Assembly (NCBI GenBank): GCA_963753105.1
Contig: CAVWBD010000009.1
Coordinates: forward strand, 62,001-126,000
Source of the DNA: SZUA-36 sp963753105
Lineage (GTDB): Bacteria; Pseudomonadota; Gammaproteobacteria; Xanthomonadales; SZUA-36
DNA: 64,000 bases
Direction of reading: 5' to 3'
The notes under the pieces were generated by a model that was given only the letters and a program-made list of their open reading frames with translations, was not told where the DNA came from and did not search any database. Made by a program: the position numbers and the translations under genes. Position 1 is the stretch's first letter; the number at the start of each line of letters is the position of its first letter. Of this stretch, positions 27,676-36,599 are shown piece by piece.

Positions 27676-28766
27676 GTGGGAGACATCGTCCCCATCCCCT
27701 CACCCTAAACGCCGATTAGGAATCTAGCTGCAGCAACAGCCCATTGATTCAAGCTTGCGTCGGTGAGTTCCCGGCTTCACGGACTAACTTACCGCGGAGA
27801 TCATTATGGCAAAGCCCGTTACCCAAATCACGCTTGGTGTCGATGTCGCCAAAGATCAGCTCGTCATCCACCACTGGCAAAACGATCAACACACCACCCT
27901 CGAGAACGACTCCAATGTCATCCGACAGTGGTTAAAAGAACTATATGGCCCGGTGCGCATCGCACTCGAACCCACCTCGCACTACCACCTGGTCATGGTG
28001 GAAGCTGCACTTGAGTTGGGCCATTCGGTCTACCTGGTCAACCCCAGGCAGCTGGCTCATTACCGTTACGCGGTCAATGTACGCAACAAGACCGATGCTG
28101 AGGACGCCTGGCTGTTGGCTCGCTACTTGGAACACGAATCGGGTGAGTTACGGCCGTTCCAACCACAGAGCCGCCAGGCACAACGCCTGTGGGGACTGAT
28201 TACCCGCCGGGCCACGGTCGTGCAAAGCCAGCAACGCCTGCGGCAGTCCATGCGTGAGGTGTGCTTCTCGATCCAGGCTTTGATGACCCAGTTCAGGTAC
28301 CTGCTGGCACGACTGGACCATCAGATCCAGCGACTGATCCGTGAACTGGGCTGGTGGCATGATTACCGGTCTTGCCTGTCCATCCCCGGCATCGGTCCGG
28401 CTAATGCGGCAGCCTTGGTGGCGGCCTATCATCGTGGCGCATTCAGTGGCAGTGATGCCTTCATATCCTATATCGGGCTGGATATCCGACTAAGGGAGTC
28501 CGGCCGCTTCAAGGGCAAGAGCAAACTGACCAAACAGGGAGAACCGGAACTGAGGCGGCTGTTGTACTGTGCTTCACACGCGGCCCGGTGCCATCAGCGC
28601 TTTGCAGACTACTACCAACGGATGATCGATAAAGGCTTATGCAAGATCGCTGCGCGGGTTGCGCTGGCGCGCAAACTCGCGCGCATTGCCTTTACCCTGA
28701 TGAACCGACAGCAGTTCTTCCAAACTTGAGGGAAAACTCATTGCATAGAGCCATAGAATCTCCCAC
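27676..28766 (+). mobile_element. IS110-family insertion sequence, complete copy
   Basis: About 1.1 kb. The right limit is set by the point where this copy and the truncated copy at 23709-24464 stop matching (after ...TCTCCCACAG). The left limit is tentative: GTGGGAGA at 27676-27683 is the inverse of TCTCCCAC at 28759-28766, giving an eight-base subterminal inverted repeat. The 120 bases between the left end and the transposase ATG are non-coding, the position where the IS110 group encodes its bridge RNA. Confidence 0.8.
27806..28729 (+). CDS. IS110-family transposase (DEDD, RuvC-like, with Transposase_20 domain)
   Basis: Recombinase of 307 residues with an N-terminal RuvC-like DEDD domain: Asp in ITLGVDVAKDQLVIHHW (near residue 13), Glu in RIALEPTSHYHLVM (near 54) and the Asp pair in NKTDAEDAWLLARYLE (near 95). 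The C-terminal Transposase_20 domain reads CLSIPGIGPANAAALVAAYH (near 192) and ISYIGLDIRLRESG, with the catalytic serine expected in the same domain (for example SKLTKQGEPELRRLLYCAS). It starts at ATG 27806, preceded by CGGAGA. Intact, so probably functional. No accessory gene is present. Confidence 0.95.
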   Translation: MAKPVTQITLGVDVAKDQLVIHHWQNDQHTTLENDSNVIRQWLKELYGPVRIALEPTSHYHLVMVEAALELGHSVYLVNPRQLAHYRYAVNVRNKTDAEDAWLLARYLEHESGELRPFQPQSRQAQRLWGLITRRATVVQSQQRLRQSMREVCFSIQALMTQFRYLLARLDHQIQRLIRELGWWHDYRSCLSIPGIGPANAAALVAAYHRGAFSGSDAFISYIGLDIRLRESGRFKGKSKLTKQGEPELRRLLYCASHAARCHQRFADYYQRMIDKGLCKIAARVALARKLARIAFTLMNRQQFFQT

Positions 28767-28798
28767 AGATCTGTAATTCCAGCAAGCTGCCTCTATAG

Positions 28799-28863
28799 GA
28801 GCAAAATCGCGAGCAGCAAAGCTGCTCCCTCCTACAGGCGAACATATACGAAGCGAGGCGCCG
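28799..28863 (-). repeat. REP-like 65 bp element, right copy
   Basis: Same sequence as 27521-27585 apart from one base, in direct orientation, 30 bases beyond the IS110-type element. Contains the GAGCAGC-aaa-GCTGCTC palindrome. Confidence 0.8.
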
Positions 28864-28904
28864 TTCACACAGAATATGCACTCCTGCAGAATTTATATCG
28901 GAAA

Positions 28905-28931
28905 CAAAAAAAGGCGCCCGGGGGCGCCTTC
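28905..28931 (-). terminator. Rho-independent terminator of the thrS-ihfA-merR operon
   Basis: AAGGCGCCC / GGGCGCCTT type stem with a short loop, followed on the minus strand by seven T residues. It lies 20 bases after the merR-like stop. Confidence 0.9.
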
Positions 28932-28951
28932 TTGAATAAGACTGGAAAAAC

Positions 28952-29308
28952 TCAGCGTTTCAGTACGTGCAGTACCTGTTCCAGTTCCATCCGTACCTGG
29001 CGGATAATCTGCTGGCTGCGGTTGACATCGTCCATCGCGCCTTCGCCCTCGAGTTGCTGCCTGGCGCCACCAATGGTGAAACCCTGCTCATACAACAGGC
29101 TGCGGATCTGCCGGATCATGATCACGTCGCCGCGCTGGTAATAGCGCCTGTTGCCACGTCGTTTGACCGGTTTGAGTTGTTCGAATTCCTGTTCCCAGTA
29201 GCGCAACACGTGTGGCTTCACGCTACATAGTTCACTTACTTCGCCAATCGTAAAATAACGTTTGGCTGGAATGGCTGGAAGATCTTTTTCAATCCCCGGA
29301 TTCAACAT
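28952..29308 (-). CDS. MerR-family transcriptional regulator
   Basis: A 118-residue protein with an N-terminal MerR winged helix (YFTIGEVSELCSVKPHVLRYWE, then PVKRRGNRRYYQRGDVIMIR) and a short coiled-coil tail (SQQIIRQVRMELEQVLHVLKR). There are no metal-binding cysteines of the MerR/CueR type. The start is the ATG at 29308 (MLNPGIEKDLPA), which overlaps the end of ihfA by 20 bases. A MerR-type gene directly after ihfA is a conserved gammaproteobacterial arrangement; its target is not known. Last gene of the operon. Confidence 0.88.
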   Translation of the reverse strand: MLNPGIEKDLPAIPAKRYFTIGEVSELCSVKPHVLRYWEQEFEQLKPVKRRGNRRYYQRGDVIMIRQIRSLLYEQGFTIGGARQQLEGEGAMDDVNRSQQIIRQVRMELEQVLHVLKR

Positions 29309-29591
29309 AAGCTTCGACCCTTGCACGTAGCTTTTGTCCAGGTCGGAAAGTCACCACGCGACGGGCGGAAATCGGAATTTCCTCTCCCGTCTTCGGGTTA
29401 CGCCCCGGACGTTGGTTTTTTTCACGCAGCTGAAAGTTACCAAAACCTGAAAGTTTTACGTTTTCCCCACTTTCCAGCGCCTGCCGGATAATTTCGAAAT
29501 ACGCGTCTACAAATTCTTTCGCTTCGCGTTTGTTCAATCCCACTTCGTTGAACAATCGATCTGCTATATCTGCTTTAGTCAGTGACATCAT
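29289..29591 (-). CDS. ihfA: Integration host factor alpha subunit
   Basis: Sequence-specific DNA-bending protein working as a dimer with IhfB. The 100-residue frame shows TKADIADRLFNEVGLNKREA, the DNA-binding beta-arm region FGNFQLREKNQRPGRNPKTG with the intercalating proline, and ISARRVVTFRPGQKLRARVE. Its ATG overlaps the pheT stop (TAATG), so it is translationally coupled to the synthetase genes. Confidence 0.97.
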   Translation of the reverse strand: MMSLTKADIADRLFNEVGLNKREAKEFVDAYFEIIRQALESGENVKLSGFGNFQLREKNQRPGRNPKTGEEIPISARRVVTFRPGQKLRARVEAYVESGD

Positions 29592-31969
29592 TAACCTCTA
29601 AGCTGAGCATCCAGTCGTTCCTCGAGTCCCCGAACAACGTCCTGGACCAGAGAATCTACGACTTCATCTGTAAGATTGCAAGAAACATTCTGTAAAATCA
29701 AGCCAATAGCCAAACTTTTATAACCTTTTTCAATATTTTGGCCTGAATACAGATCGAATAATACCAAATTTGTAAGTAAATCTCCTGATAAATCAATCAC
29801 ATTACGACGTATTTCTGAGAAAGTGATTTTTTCAGGAACAATCAACGCCAAATCTCTCCTGGCGGACGGATAACGCGAAATAATATTCGTGCTTGGAATT
29901 TCACGTTTTGAAAGTACGTTAATGTCCAGTTCAAAAGCCAGCACCGATCCCTTGATTTCCATCTGTTTCAGGATCGATGGGTGGACACTTCCGATCCAGC
30001 CAATATCAACACCATCAATTGATACGGTGGCCGACTGGCCTGGATGCAACCATGGGTAAGTCGAATGCCGGAATTCTACTTCGCCTGTTTCGCCCCGTAA
30101 TGCCAGAACGGACTCCAGGTCGCCCTTCAGGTCGTAGAAATCGACATCGCGAGACTGGCTGCCCCACTGTTCGGGCAACACCTTGCCACAGGCCACGGCC
30201 GCCAGGTGCTGTGTTTCGGTCAGCTCATCTTCCTGGTCAAACACGGTACCGGTCTCAAAAAACCGCAAGCGGTCCTGCTGACGGCGTAAATTGCCGGATA
30301 GCGTTTCCATCAAGCCCGGCAGCAATGCCGTGCGCATCACTTCCAGGTCAGCGCTGAGCGCATTGGCCAGCGGTAACAGGTGTTCATCCATGCTGAACAT
30401 TTTCAGCAGGTCGCTGCTGGTAAAGCTGTAATTGATCGCCTCGGTGTAACCCGCGGCACACAGGGCCTGCTGGATACTTTGCAGGGTCAGCTGTGTTTCA
30501 CTGCGCAGCCCCGGATCCAGTTCACCGGCAGGCAGCGCGGCCGGGATATTGTCATAGCCGTAAATCCGGGCGACTTCCTCGATCAGGTCCTCTTCGATCT
30601 CGATGTCGAAGCGATCGGATGGCGCAGTAACCGTCCAGGCGCCCTGCTCCAGTACCGGTTGCATACGCAAGTCTTCCAGTATCCGGGTAACGTCGGCTTC
30701 TGGCCAGTTCAATACCCAGCACCCGGTTCAGACGTGAATGCCGGAGTTGGACCTGGTTCTGCACAGGCACGTGCGCTTCGGCTACTGCATGGATAACGGG
30801 GCCGGCTTCACCACCGGCGATATCCAGCAGCAATTGCGTGTAACGCTCGATTGCCCTGATTTGGCCACGTGGGTCCACACCACGCTCAAAACGGTGCGAG
30901 GCGTCCGTCTGCAGCCCCAGGGAGCGGGCTTTGCCGGAAATCGTAGCTGGTTTGAAATATGCGCTTTCCAACAGGATATTGCGCGTGTCTTCGGTCACCC
31001 CGCTGTCGAGTCCGCCCATGATACCGGCGATTGCGACCGGACCTTTTTCATCGCAGATGGCCAGCATGGAGTCGTCCAGTTCCACTTCCTTGCCGTCGAG
31101 CAATTCCATGGTCTCACCGGCACGTCCAAGGCGCACGTTAATGCTGCCCTGCAGACGATCCAGGTCAAAGGCGTGCATCGGCTGACCAAGTTCCATCAGG
31201 ATGTAATTGGTCAGGTCAACGCTGGCGCTAATGCTGCGGATACCACTGCGGCGCAGGGCCTCGACCATCCACAAGGGCGTCGGCGCGTTGGGGTCGATGC
31301 CACGAATGATCCGCCCCACGTAACGCGGGCAATCTTCTTCCGCCTCGAGCGTTACTTCGATGGTATCGTTGATGGTGGCAGGAACCGGTTCAATCGCAGG
31401 CGCCGTTAAAGTTGCGCCGCAACTGGCCGCGACATCCTGCGCCAGGCCACGGATACTCAAACAATCCGCACGGTTGGGTGTCAGGTCGACCTCGATCGCG
31501 TGGTCGTCCAGTTCGAGAAATTCTTGCAAGCCCATGCCGACCGGCGCATCCGAAGGCAATTCGAGCAAACCGGAATGGTCATCCGACAAACCCAGTTCCC
31601 GTGCTGAACAGGCCATGCCGAAAGATTCGACACCACGCAGCTTGGCTTTCTTGATCTTGTATTCGCCACCCAGCACCGCACCGACCTTGGCCAGCGGCAC
31701 CTTGATACCCGGGCCGCGCATTCGGCGCGCCGCACACAACCTGTACCGGTTCTGCATCACCCTGGTCAATCGTGCACACCTGGAGCTTGTCGGCATCGGG
31801 ATGTGGCTTCGCAGGACAGGATTTCTGCCACGACAACGTCGGTAAATACGCCGCCGACCGGCTCCACCGTGTCGACTTCCAGGCCCGAAGCGGTCAGCAC
31901 ATCGGCAAACTCATCGACCGGCAGGTCAACGTCCACCCATTTCTTCAGCCAGTTCACACTAAATTTCAT
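29591..31969 (-). CDS. pheT: Phenylalanyl-tRNA synthetase beta subunit, three frameshifts
   Basis: Large subunit of the alpha2-beta2 enzyme that charges tRNA-Phe. It starts MKFSVNWLKKWVDVDLPVDE at 31969 and ends EERLDAQLRG at 29591, a span of 793 codons, the family length. The tRNA-binding EMAP-like domain, B3/B4 editing domain (IEVDLTPNRADCLSIRGLAQ, then DLTNYILMELGQPMHAFDLD), B5 and the catalytic-like core (SARRDLALIVPEKITFSEIR) are all present. Shifts lie near 31805, 31735 and 30715. Essential, so sequence error is the likely cause. It follows pheS by 11 bases. Confidence 0.93.
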
Positions 31970-31980
31970 CTGGCGGGACC

Positions 31981-32980
31981 TCAGTGGAACTGGCGCAGGA
32001 AGCGCACATCGTTTTCGAAGAAATGGCGCAGGTCAGTCACGCCGTAACGCAGCATGGCCAGCCGTTCCACGCCCATGCCAAAGGCATAACCAACGTATTT
32101 TTCGCTATCCACGTCGCAGGCCTTGAGCACATTGGGGTGCACCATGCCGCAACCGAGGATCTCCAGCCAGCCCGGCTCTTTGCCATCACCCGCGGTCCCA
32201 GGCGATATCCACCTCGGCGGACGGCTCGGTGAACGGGAAATACGAGGGCCGGAAGCGCATCGCCAGCGAGGTTTCGAAAAACGCGTTGACGAAGCTCTGC
32301 AACACGCCCTTCAAATCCGCCATGGTCACGCTCTCGCCCACCAGCAAACCTTCGATCTGGTGGAACATGGGTGTATGGGTCTGGTCCGAATCGCTGCGGA
32401 ATACCCTGCCCGGCGCGATAATCCGGATCGGCGCACCCTTTTTCATCATCTCGCGGATCTGCACCGGCGAGGTATGCGTGCGCAGCAGTCGCCCGTCACC
32501 AAAATAGAAGGTGTCGTGCATGGCGCGTGCGGGGTGGTGCGGCGGGAAATTCAGTGATTCGAAGTTGTGGAAATCGTCCTCGACCTCAGGACCTTCCGCG
32601 ATGTCATAACCCAGGCGTGAAAAAATGTCTTCCATGCGCTGCAGGGTATGCGTTACCGGGTGCAGGCCACCACGCTGCTGGCCACGGCCAGGCAAGGTGA
32701 CGTCGATGGTCTCGGAGGCCAGACGCGCGTTCAGCACCTGGTCTTCCAGGGCCTGCTTGCGTTCGGCGATGGCGCCTGCCACCTGGCCCTTGGCCTGGTT
32801 TACAGCCTGCCCGAAGGCCTTGCGCTGCTCCGGCTCCATACCACCCAGGGATTTGAGCAGGGCGGTGATTTCGCCCTTTTTACCCAGGTAGCGGACACGT
32901 AATTCATCCAGGCCGGACAAGTCGCCACTGGCGCTGATCTCAGCCAGCGCCTGCGAGAGAATTTGATTAACCGTTTCCAC
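31981..32980 (-). CDS. pheS: Phenylalanyl-tRNA synthetase alpha subunit, one frameshift
   Basis: Catalytic subunit of the class II enzyme. It begins with a GTG at 32980 (METVNQILSQALAEI), has an N-terminal coiled coil, motif 1 near GLHPVTHTLQRMEDIF, motif 2 (HDTFYFGDGRLLRTHTSPVQ, then APGRVFRSDSDQTHTPMFHQ) and motif 3 (GMGVERLAMLRYGVTDLR) after a shift near 32190. The stop at 31981-31983 gives about 333 residues. No pheM-like Phe-rich leader peptide is visible upstream; only a GC-rich hairpin separates it from rplT. Confidence 0.93.
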
Positions 32981-33035
32981 CGTTACGATTCCAAAAGCAA
33001 GGACCCCTGCCCTTCCTTCATTCCTTGTCTGAATA

Positions 33036-33061
33036 CCGGGCGGCCCATGCAGACCGCCCGG
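33036..33061 (-). terminator. GC-rich hairpin between rplT and pheS
   Basis: CCGGGCGG pairs perfectly with CCGCCCGG around a ten-base loop. It lacks a T-tract, so it may be a processing or pausing hairpin rather than a full terminator. It occupies the place of the pheST attenuator of E. coli. Confidence 0.4.
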
Positions 33062-33067
33062 ATGAAC

Positions 33068-33424
33068 TTAACCCAGGTTTGCCTTGGCTTTTTCCGCCAG
33101 CGCACCGAAAGCGGCAATATCATGCACCGCGAGATCAGCCAGCACCTTGCGGTCAACCTCGATACCAGCCTTGTTCAGACCGTCCATGAAGCGGCTGTAC
33201 GACAGACCAAACTGCCGCGCTGCTGCATTGATACGGACGATCCACAACCTGCGGAACTGGCGCTTGCGTGCCCTGCGGTCACGGTATGAATACTGGCCTG
33301 CCTTGATGACAGCCTGCTTGGCGACCCGGTATACCTTGCGCCGGGCACCGTAGTAACCCTTAGCCTGCTTTAATACTTTTTTATGCCGCGCTTTTGCGAC
33401 AACACCACGTTTTACTCTGGCCAT
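33068..33424 (-). CDS. rplT: 50S ribosomal protein L20
   Basis: Large-subunit assembly protein, 118 residues, intact: ARVKRGVVAKARHKKVLKQA, then GYYGARRKVYRVAKQAVIKA and RRLWIVRINAAARQFGLSYS. In E. coli L20 represses translation of the rpmI-rplT pair. Fourteen bases separate it from rpmI. Confidence 0.98.
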   Translation of the reverse strand: MARVKRGVVAKARHKKVLKQAKGYYGARRKVYRVAKQAVIKAGQYSYRDRRARKRQFRRLWIVRINAAARQFGLSYSRFMDGLNKAGIEVDRKVLADLAVHDIAAFGALAEKAKANLG

Positions 33425-33438
33425 TTTTTATCCCTCCC

Positions 33439-33636
33439 TTATGCGTACGGCAACAAACGTTTAACGGCTTTCTTGTCGGCGGACGAAACTTCTTCCGTGC
33501 CGCGCAACTTGCGTTTACGCTTGGTGCTCATCTTGGTAAGGATATGGCTCTTGAATGCATAGCCGCGCTTGAAATTGCCGGAGGCAGTTTTCTTAAAGCG
33601 CTTGGCCGCACCCCGATTGGTCTTCATCTTGGGCAT
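33439..33636 (-). CDS. rpmI: 50S ribosomal protein L35
   Basis: A 65-residue basic protein: PKMKTNRGAAKRFKKTASGN, RGYAFKSHILTKMSTKRKRK and the end DKKAVKRLLPYA. TAGGAG precedes the ATG. In the leader (about 33646-33664) AGGCCC and GGGTCCT can form a hairpin just upstream of that ribosome-binding site, a plausible L20 control site by analogy with E. coli. The 147 bases before it, after infC, hold nothing else recognised. Confidence 0.97.
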   Translation of the reverse strand: MPKMKTNRGAAKRFKKTASGNFKRGYAFKSHILTKMSTKRKRKLRGTEEVSSADKKAVKRLLPYA

Positions 33637-33783
33637 GATTTACTCCTAAGGACCCGTTTGGGCCTGTTTTTTGCGTTACTCAAGCGGCCGGGGAAGTTTT
33701 ATCCGGCTCTTTCCTGTTTGCTCAGCAACGCTTCTTCAAAATGTGACCGCTATCGCAATCACGCTAAAATTTATCTTGTTGAT

Positions 33784-34302
33784 TCAGGCCTTCTTGGCAT
33801 TCATCATCATCGTCATCTGGCGCCCTTCCATCTTGGGCATCTGCTCGACGACTGCTTCTTCACCCAGGTCATCCCGGACCCGTTTCAACATTTCAACACC
33901 CAGTTCCTGGTGGGCCATTTCACGCCCGCGAAAACGCAACGTGACTTTTACCTTGTCGCCCGCCTCCAGGAATTCGCGGATCCTTCGCATCTTGACCTGG
34001 TAATCCGCTACCTCTGTGCCCGGTCTGAACTTGATCTCTTTCACGTGCGTCACTTTCTGTTTCTTCTTTGACGCCTGCGATTTCTTGGCCTGCTCAAAAC
34101 GGTATTTACCGTAATCCATGATCCGGCAAACGGGTGGCTCGGCGTTGGGGGCGATCTCTACCAGATCCAGCCCTTCCTCTGCGGCCTTTTCAAGTGCCTG
34201 CCCAACGGGCACGACTCCAGCCTGCTCACCATGTTGATCGATCAGCCTGACCTGCGGCGCTAATATGTCCCCGTTACGCCGCGTTTCTTTTTTTGATGCG
34301 AT
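33784..34302 (-). CDS. infC: Translation initiation factor IF-3, with AUC start codon
   Basis: Binds the 30S subunit and checks the start codon. The body is intact: MPVGQALEKAAEEGLDLVEI, AEPPVCRIMDYGKYRFEQAK, VKEIKFRPGTEVADYQVKMR and the C-terminal RQMTMMMNAKKA. The true start is upstream of the first ATG/GTG: AGGAG, an eight-base spacer, then ATC at 34302-34300 giving (M)ASKKETRRNGDILAPQVRLI, the standard IF-3 N-terminus. A rare non-AUG start is a known device by which IF-3 limits its own translation. 172 residues. The ribosome-binding site overlaps the thrS end, 14 bases away. Confidence 0.95.
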   Translation of the reverse strand: MASKKETRRNGDILAPQVRLIDQHGEQAGVVPVGQALEKAAEEGLDLVEIAPNAEPPVCRIMDYGKYRFEQAKKSQASKKKQKVTHVKEIKFRPGTEVADYQVKMRRIREFLEAGDKVKVTLRFRGREMAHQELGVEMLKRVRDDLGEEAVVEQMPKMEGRQMTMMMNAKKA

Positions 34303-34316
34303 GTTAAATTCTCCTG

Positions 34317-36236
34317 TTAATCCTCAGTTCTCCCGAGCCTGGCTATCTCTTTTTCGAGATGGCCGGCAAAGGCTGCAAGTTGCATGGTGCCCAGGTCCTC
34401 ACCTTCCCGGGTACGCACTGCCACGGTCCCTTCTTCGACCTCGCGGTCACCCACTACGAGCATAAACGGAACCCTACTCAAAGTGTGCTGGCGGATTTTA
34501 AAGCCGATCTTCTCATTTCTCAAGTCTAAATCGACGCGGAACCCTTGATTTTCAAGGGATTCGGCAATTTCTTTACATCTTTCGTCCGCCCGGTCGGTAA
34601 TATTGAGCACCACGGCCTGCACCGGGGAGAGCCAAACGGGCATCTTGCCGGCGTAGTTTTCGATCAAAACACCGATAAAACGCTCCAACGAGCCGAGGAT
34701 CGCACGGTGCAGCATCACCGGCACCTGCTTTGAGCCGTCTTCGGTCACGTACTCGGCGCCGAGACTGCCGGGCATGTTGAAATCGAGTTGCAAGGTACCG
34801 CACTGCCAGACACGGCCGATGGTATCTCTCAGGGAGAAGTCGATTTTCGGGCCGTAGAACGCACCGTCGCCCGGGTTGAGCTTGTAGTCGATGCCGGATT
34901 CTGCCAAAACAGCCGCAAGCCCATCTTCGGCCCGGTCCCACAGGGAATCGTCACCGACGCGTTTCTCCGGACGCGTGGAAAGCTCCACCATTACTTCTTC
35001 AAAACCGAAGTCCCGGTAAATACTGTAGAGCAGTTCCAGGAAGGCCTTTGCCTCGCTCTTGACCTGCTCGGGTGTGCAGAAGATGTGCGCATCGTCCTGG
35101 GCAAAACCACGTACGCGCATCAGGCCGTGTAAAGCGCCCGAAGCCTCGTTGCGGTGACAGGAACCGAATTCCGCCATCCGCATCGGCAGATCGCGGTAGG
35201 AGATCACACCCTGGTTGAATATCTGGATATGGCAGGGGCAGTTCATCGGTTTCAATGCAAATGAACGGTCTTCACAACCGGTCAGGAACATATTCTCGAT
35301 GAATTTTGCCGCGTGCCCGGATTTTTCCCACAGGCTGATATCGACCAGCTCGGGTGTGTTCACTTCCATGTAACCAGCCGAACGCAGACGTTTACGAACG
35401 TATTTCTTGACCTCGGTATAAATGGTCCAGCCGTGGTCGTGCCAGAACACCATGCCGGGCGCCTCTTCCTGGAAATGGAACAGGTTCAGCTGCTTGCCGA
35501 TACGCCGGTGGTCGCGCTTTTCCGCTTCCTCCAGGTTGTGCAGGTAGGTTTTCAGTTCCTTCTTGGTCGGCCAGGCGGTGCCGTAGATGCGTTGCAGCAT
35601 CTCGTTATTGCTGTCACCACGCCAGTAGGCGCCGGCCAGCTTGGTCAGCTTGAACTGGCCCAGGTGCGAGGTATTGGGAACGTGCGGGCCACGGCACAGG
35701 TCGATGAATTCACCCTGCTGGTACAGGGACAATACTTCGCCTTCCGGGATGGACTCGATAATTTCCGCCTTGTACACCTCACCCTTCTGACGGAAAAACT
35801 GGATTGCTTCGCCGCGGGACATCTCGGTCCTTGTAACAGGGATGGCATCTTCGACAAGACGACGCATTTCAGCGGCAATTTTGTCCAGGTCCTCCGGCTT
35901 GAAGCCGGGCTCGTAAGCAAAATCGTAGTAGAAGCCGTTCTCGATGACAGGGCCGATGGTGTATTGCGACTCCGGGAACACGCGCTCAACGGCCATTGCC
36001 AGCAAGTGGGCAGTGGAGTGACGCAGGATTTCCAGGCCTTCTTCGTCTTTTACAGTGATGATGCGCACCTGTGCGTCATCCGCAATCTCGTGCGAGGCGT
36101 CAACCAGGCGGCCATCGACATCACCGGCAAGCGTTGCCTTGGCCAGGCCGGGTCCGATATCAGCCGCCAGATCCATCACCGTGATGGTTTGTTCGAATTG
36201 TTTTTGGCTTCCGTCCGGAAGTGTAATAACAGGCAT
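34317..36236 (-). CDS. thrS: Threonyl-tRNA synthetase
   Basis: Class II synthetase, 639 residues, intact. An N-terminal TGS domain (VITLPDGSQKQFEQTITVMD), an editing domain with HSTAHLLAMAVERVFPES, the catalytic core with zinc-binding MNCPCHIQIF and motif 2 EFGSCHRNEASGALHGLMRV, and motif 3 (VPVMLHRAILGSLERFIGVL) are followed by the anticodon domain with NEKIGFKIRQHTLSRVPFML. First gene of the thrS-infC-rpmI-rplT-pheST-ihfA-merR operon. Upstream lie 200 bases without a gene, then tRNA-Val. A thrS-type translational operator is expected but was not resolved. Confidence 0.98.
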   Translation of the reverse strand: MPVITLPDGSQKQFEQTITVMDLAADIGPGLAKATLAGDVDGRLVDASHEIADDAQVRIITVKDEEGLEILRHSTAHLLAMAVERVFPESQYTIGPVIENGFYYDFAYEPGFKPEDLDKIAAEMRRLVEDAIPVTRTEMSRGEAIQFFRQKGEVYKAEIIESIPEGEVLSLYQQGEFIDLCRGPHVPNTSHLGQFKLTKLAGAYWRGDSNNEMLQRIYGTAWPTKKELKTYLHNLEEAEKRDHRRIGKQLNLFHFQEEAPGMVFWHDHGWTIYTEVKKYVRKRLRSAGYMEVNTPELVDISLWEKSGHAAKFIENMFLTGCEDRSFALKPMNCPCHIQIFNQGVISYRDLPMRMAEFGSCHRNEASGALHGLMRVRGFAQDDAHIFCTPEQVKSEAKAFLELLYSIYRDFGFEEVMVELSTRPEKRVGDDSLWDRAEDGLAAVLAESGIDYKLNPGDGAFYGPKIDFSLRDTIGRVWQCGTLQLDFNMPGSLGAEYVTEDGSKQVPVMLHRAILGSLERFIGVLIENYAGKMPVWLSPVQAVVLNITDRADERCKEIAESLENQGFRVDLDLRNEKIGFKIRQHTLSRVPFMLVVGDREVEEGTVAVRTREGEDLGTMQLAAFAGHLEKEIARLGRTED

Positions 36237-36436
36237 TTCAATCTCTCGTTAACTTGTTTTCCAGAACGAACAAAGGACGCAAAGCGTCCTTTCGTTTCAC
36301 TTTGCGCAGGTGCTTACCTTACCCGGTAGTTCGTTCCCACGTATCCATCCCGCTATTGTACGCGTGATTGACTGCGTATCCTACTCTTTTGATTCAAAAA
36401 GGTTGAATTGGGGCCAGTCAATACAGACGGGGAAAA

Positions 36437-36511
36437 TGGTGGGCACGACTGGGATCGAACCAGTGACACCTGCCATGTCAAGGCAGTGCTCTACCGCTGA
36501 GCTACGCGCCC
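36437..36511 (-). tRNA. tRNA-Val (anticodon GAC)
   Basis: On the minus strand: acceptor stem GGGCGCG with CGTGCCC (one G-U pair), D arm GTAGCTCAGCGGTAGAGCAC, anticodon stem CTGCC/GGCAG enclosing TTGACAT (GAC at 34-36), T arm CTGGTTCGATCCCAG and encoded CCA. Confidence 0.95.
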
Positions 36512-36599
36512 CCATGAAGGACGACCCTGGCAAGCATTCACCAGGGGCGCGCAAGATACCACACCCGATGGCCTTTTCTCAATACATATCAACCAGATT

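Noticed and set aside
35313..36329. A 338-residue plus-strand open frame over thrS
   Set aside because: Antisense shadow of the intact threonyl-tRNA synthetase.
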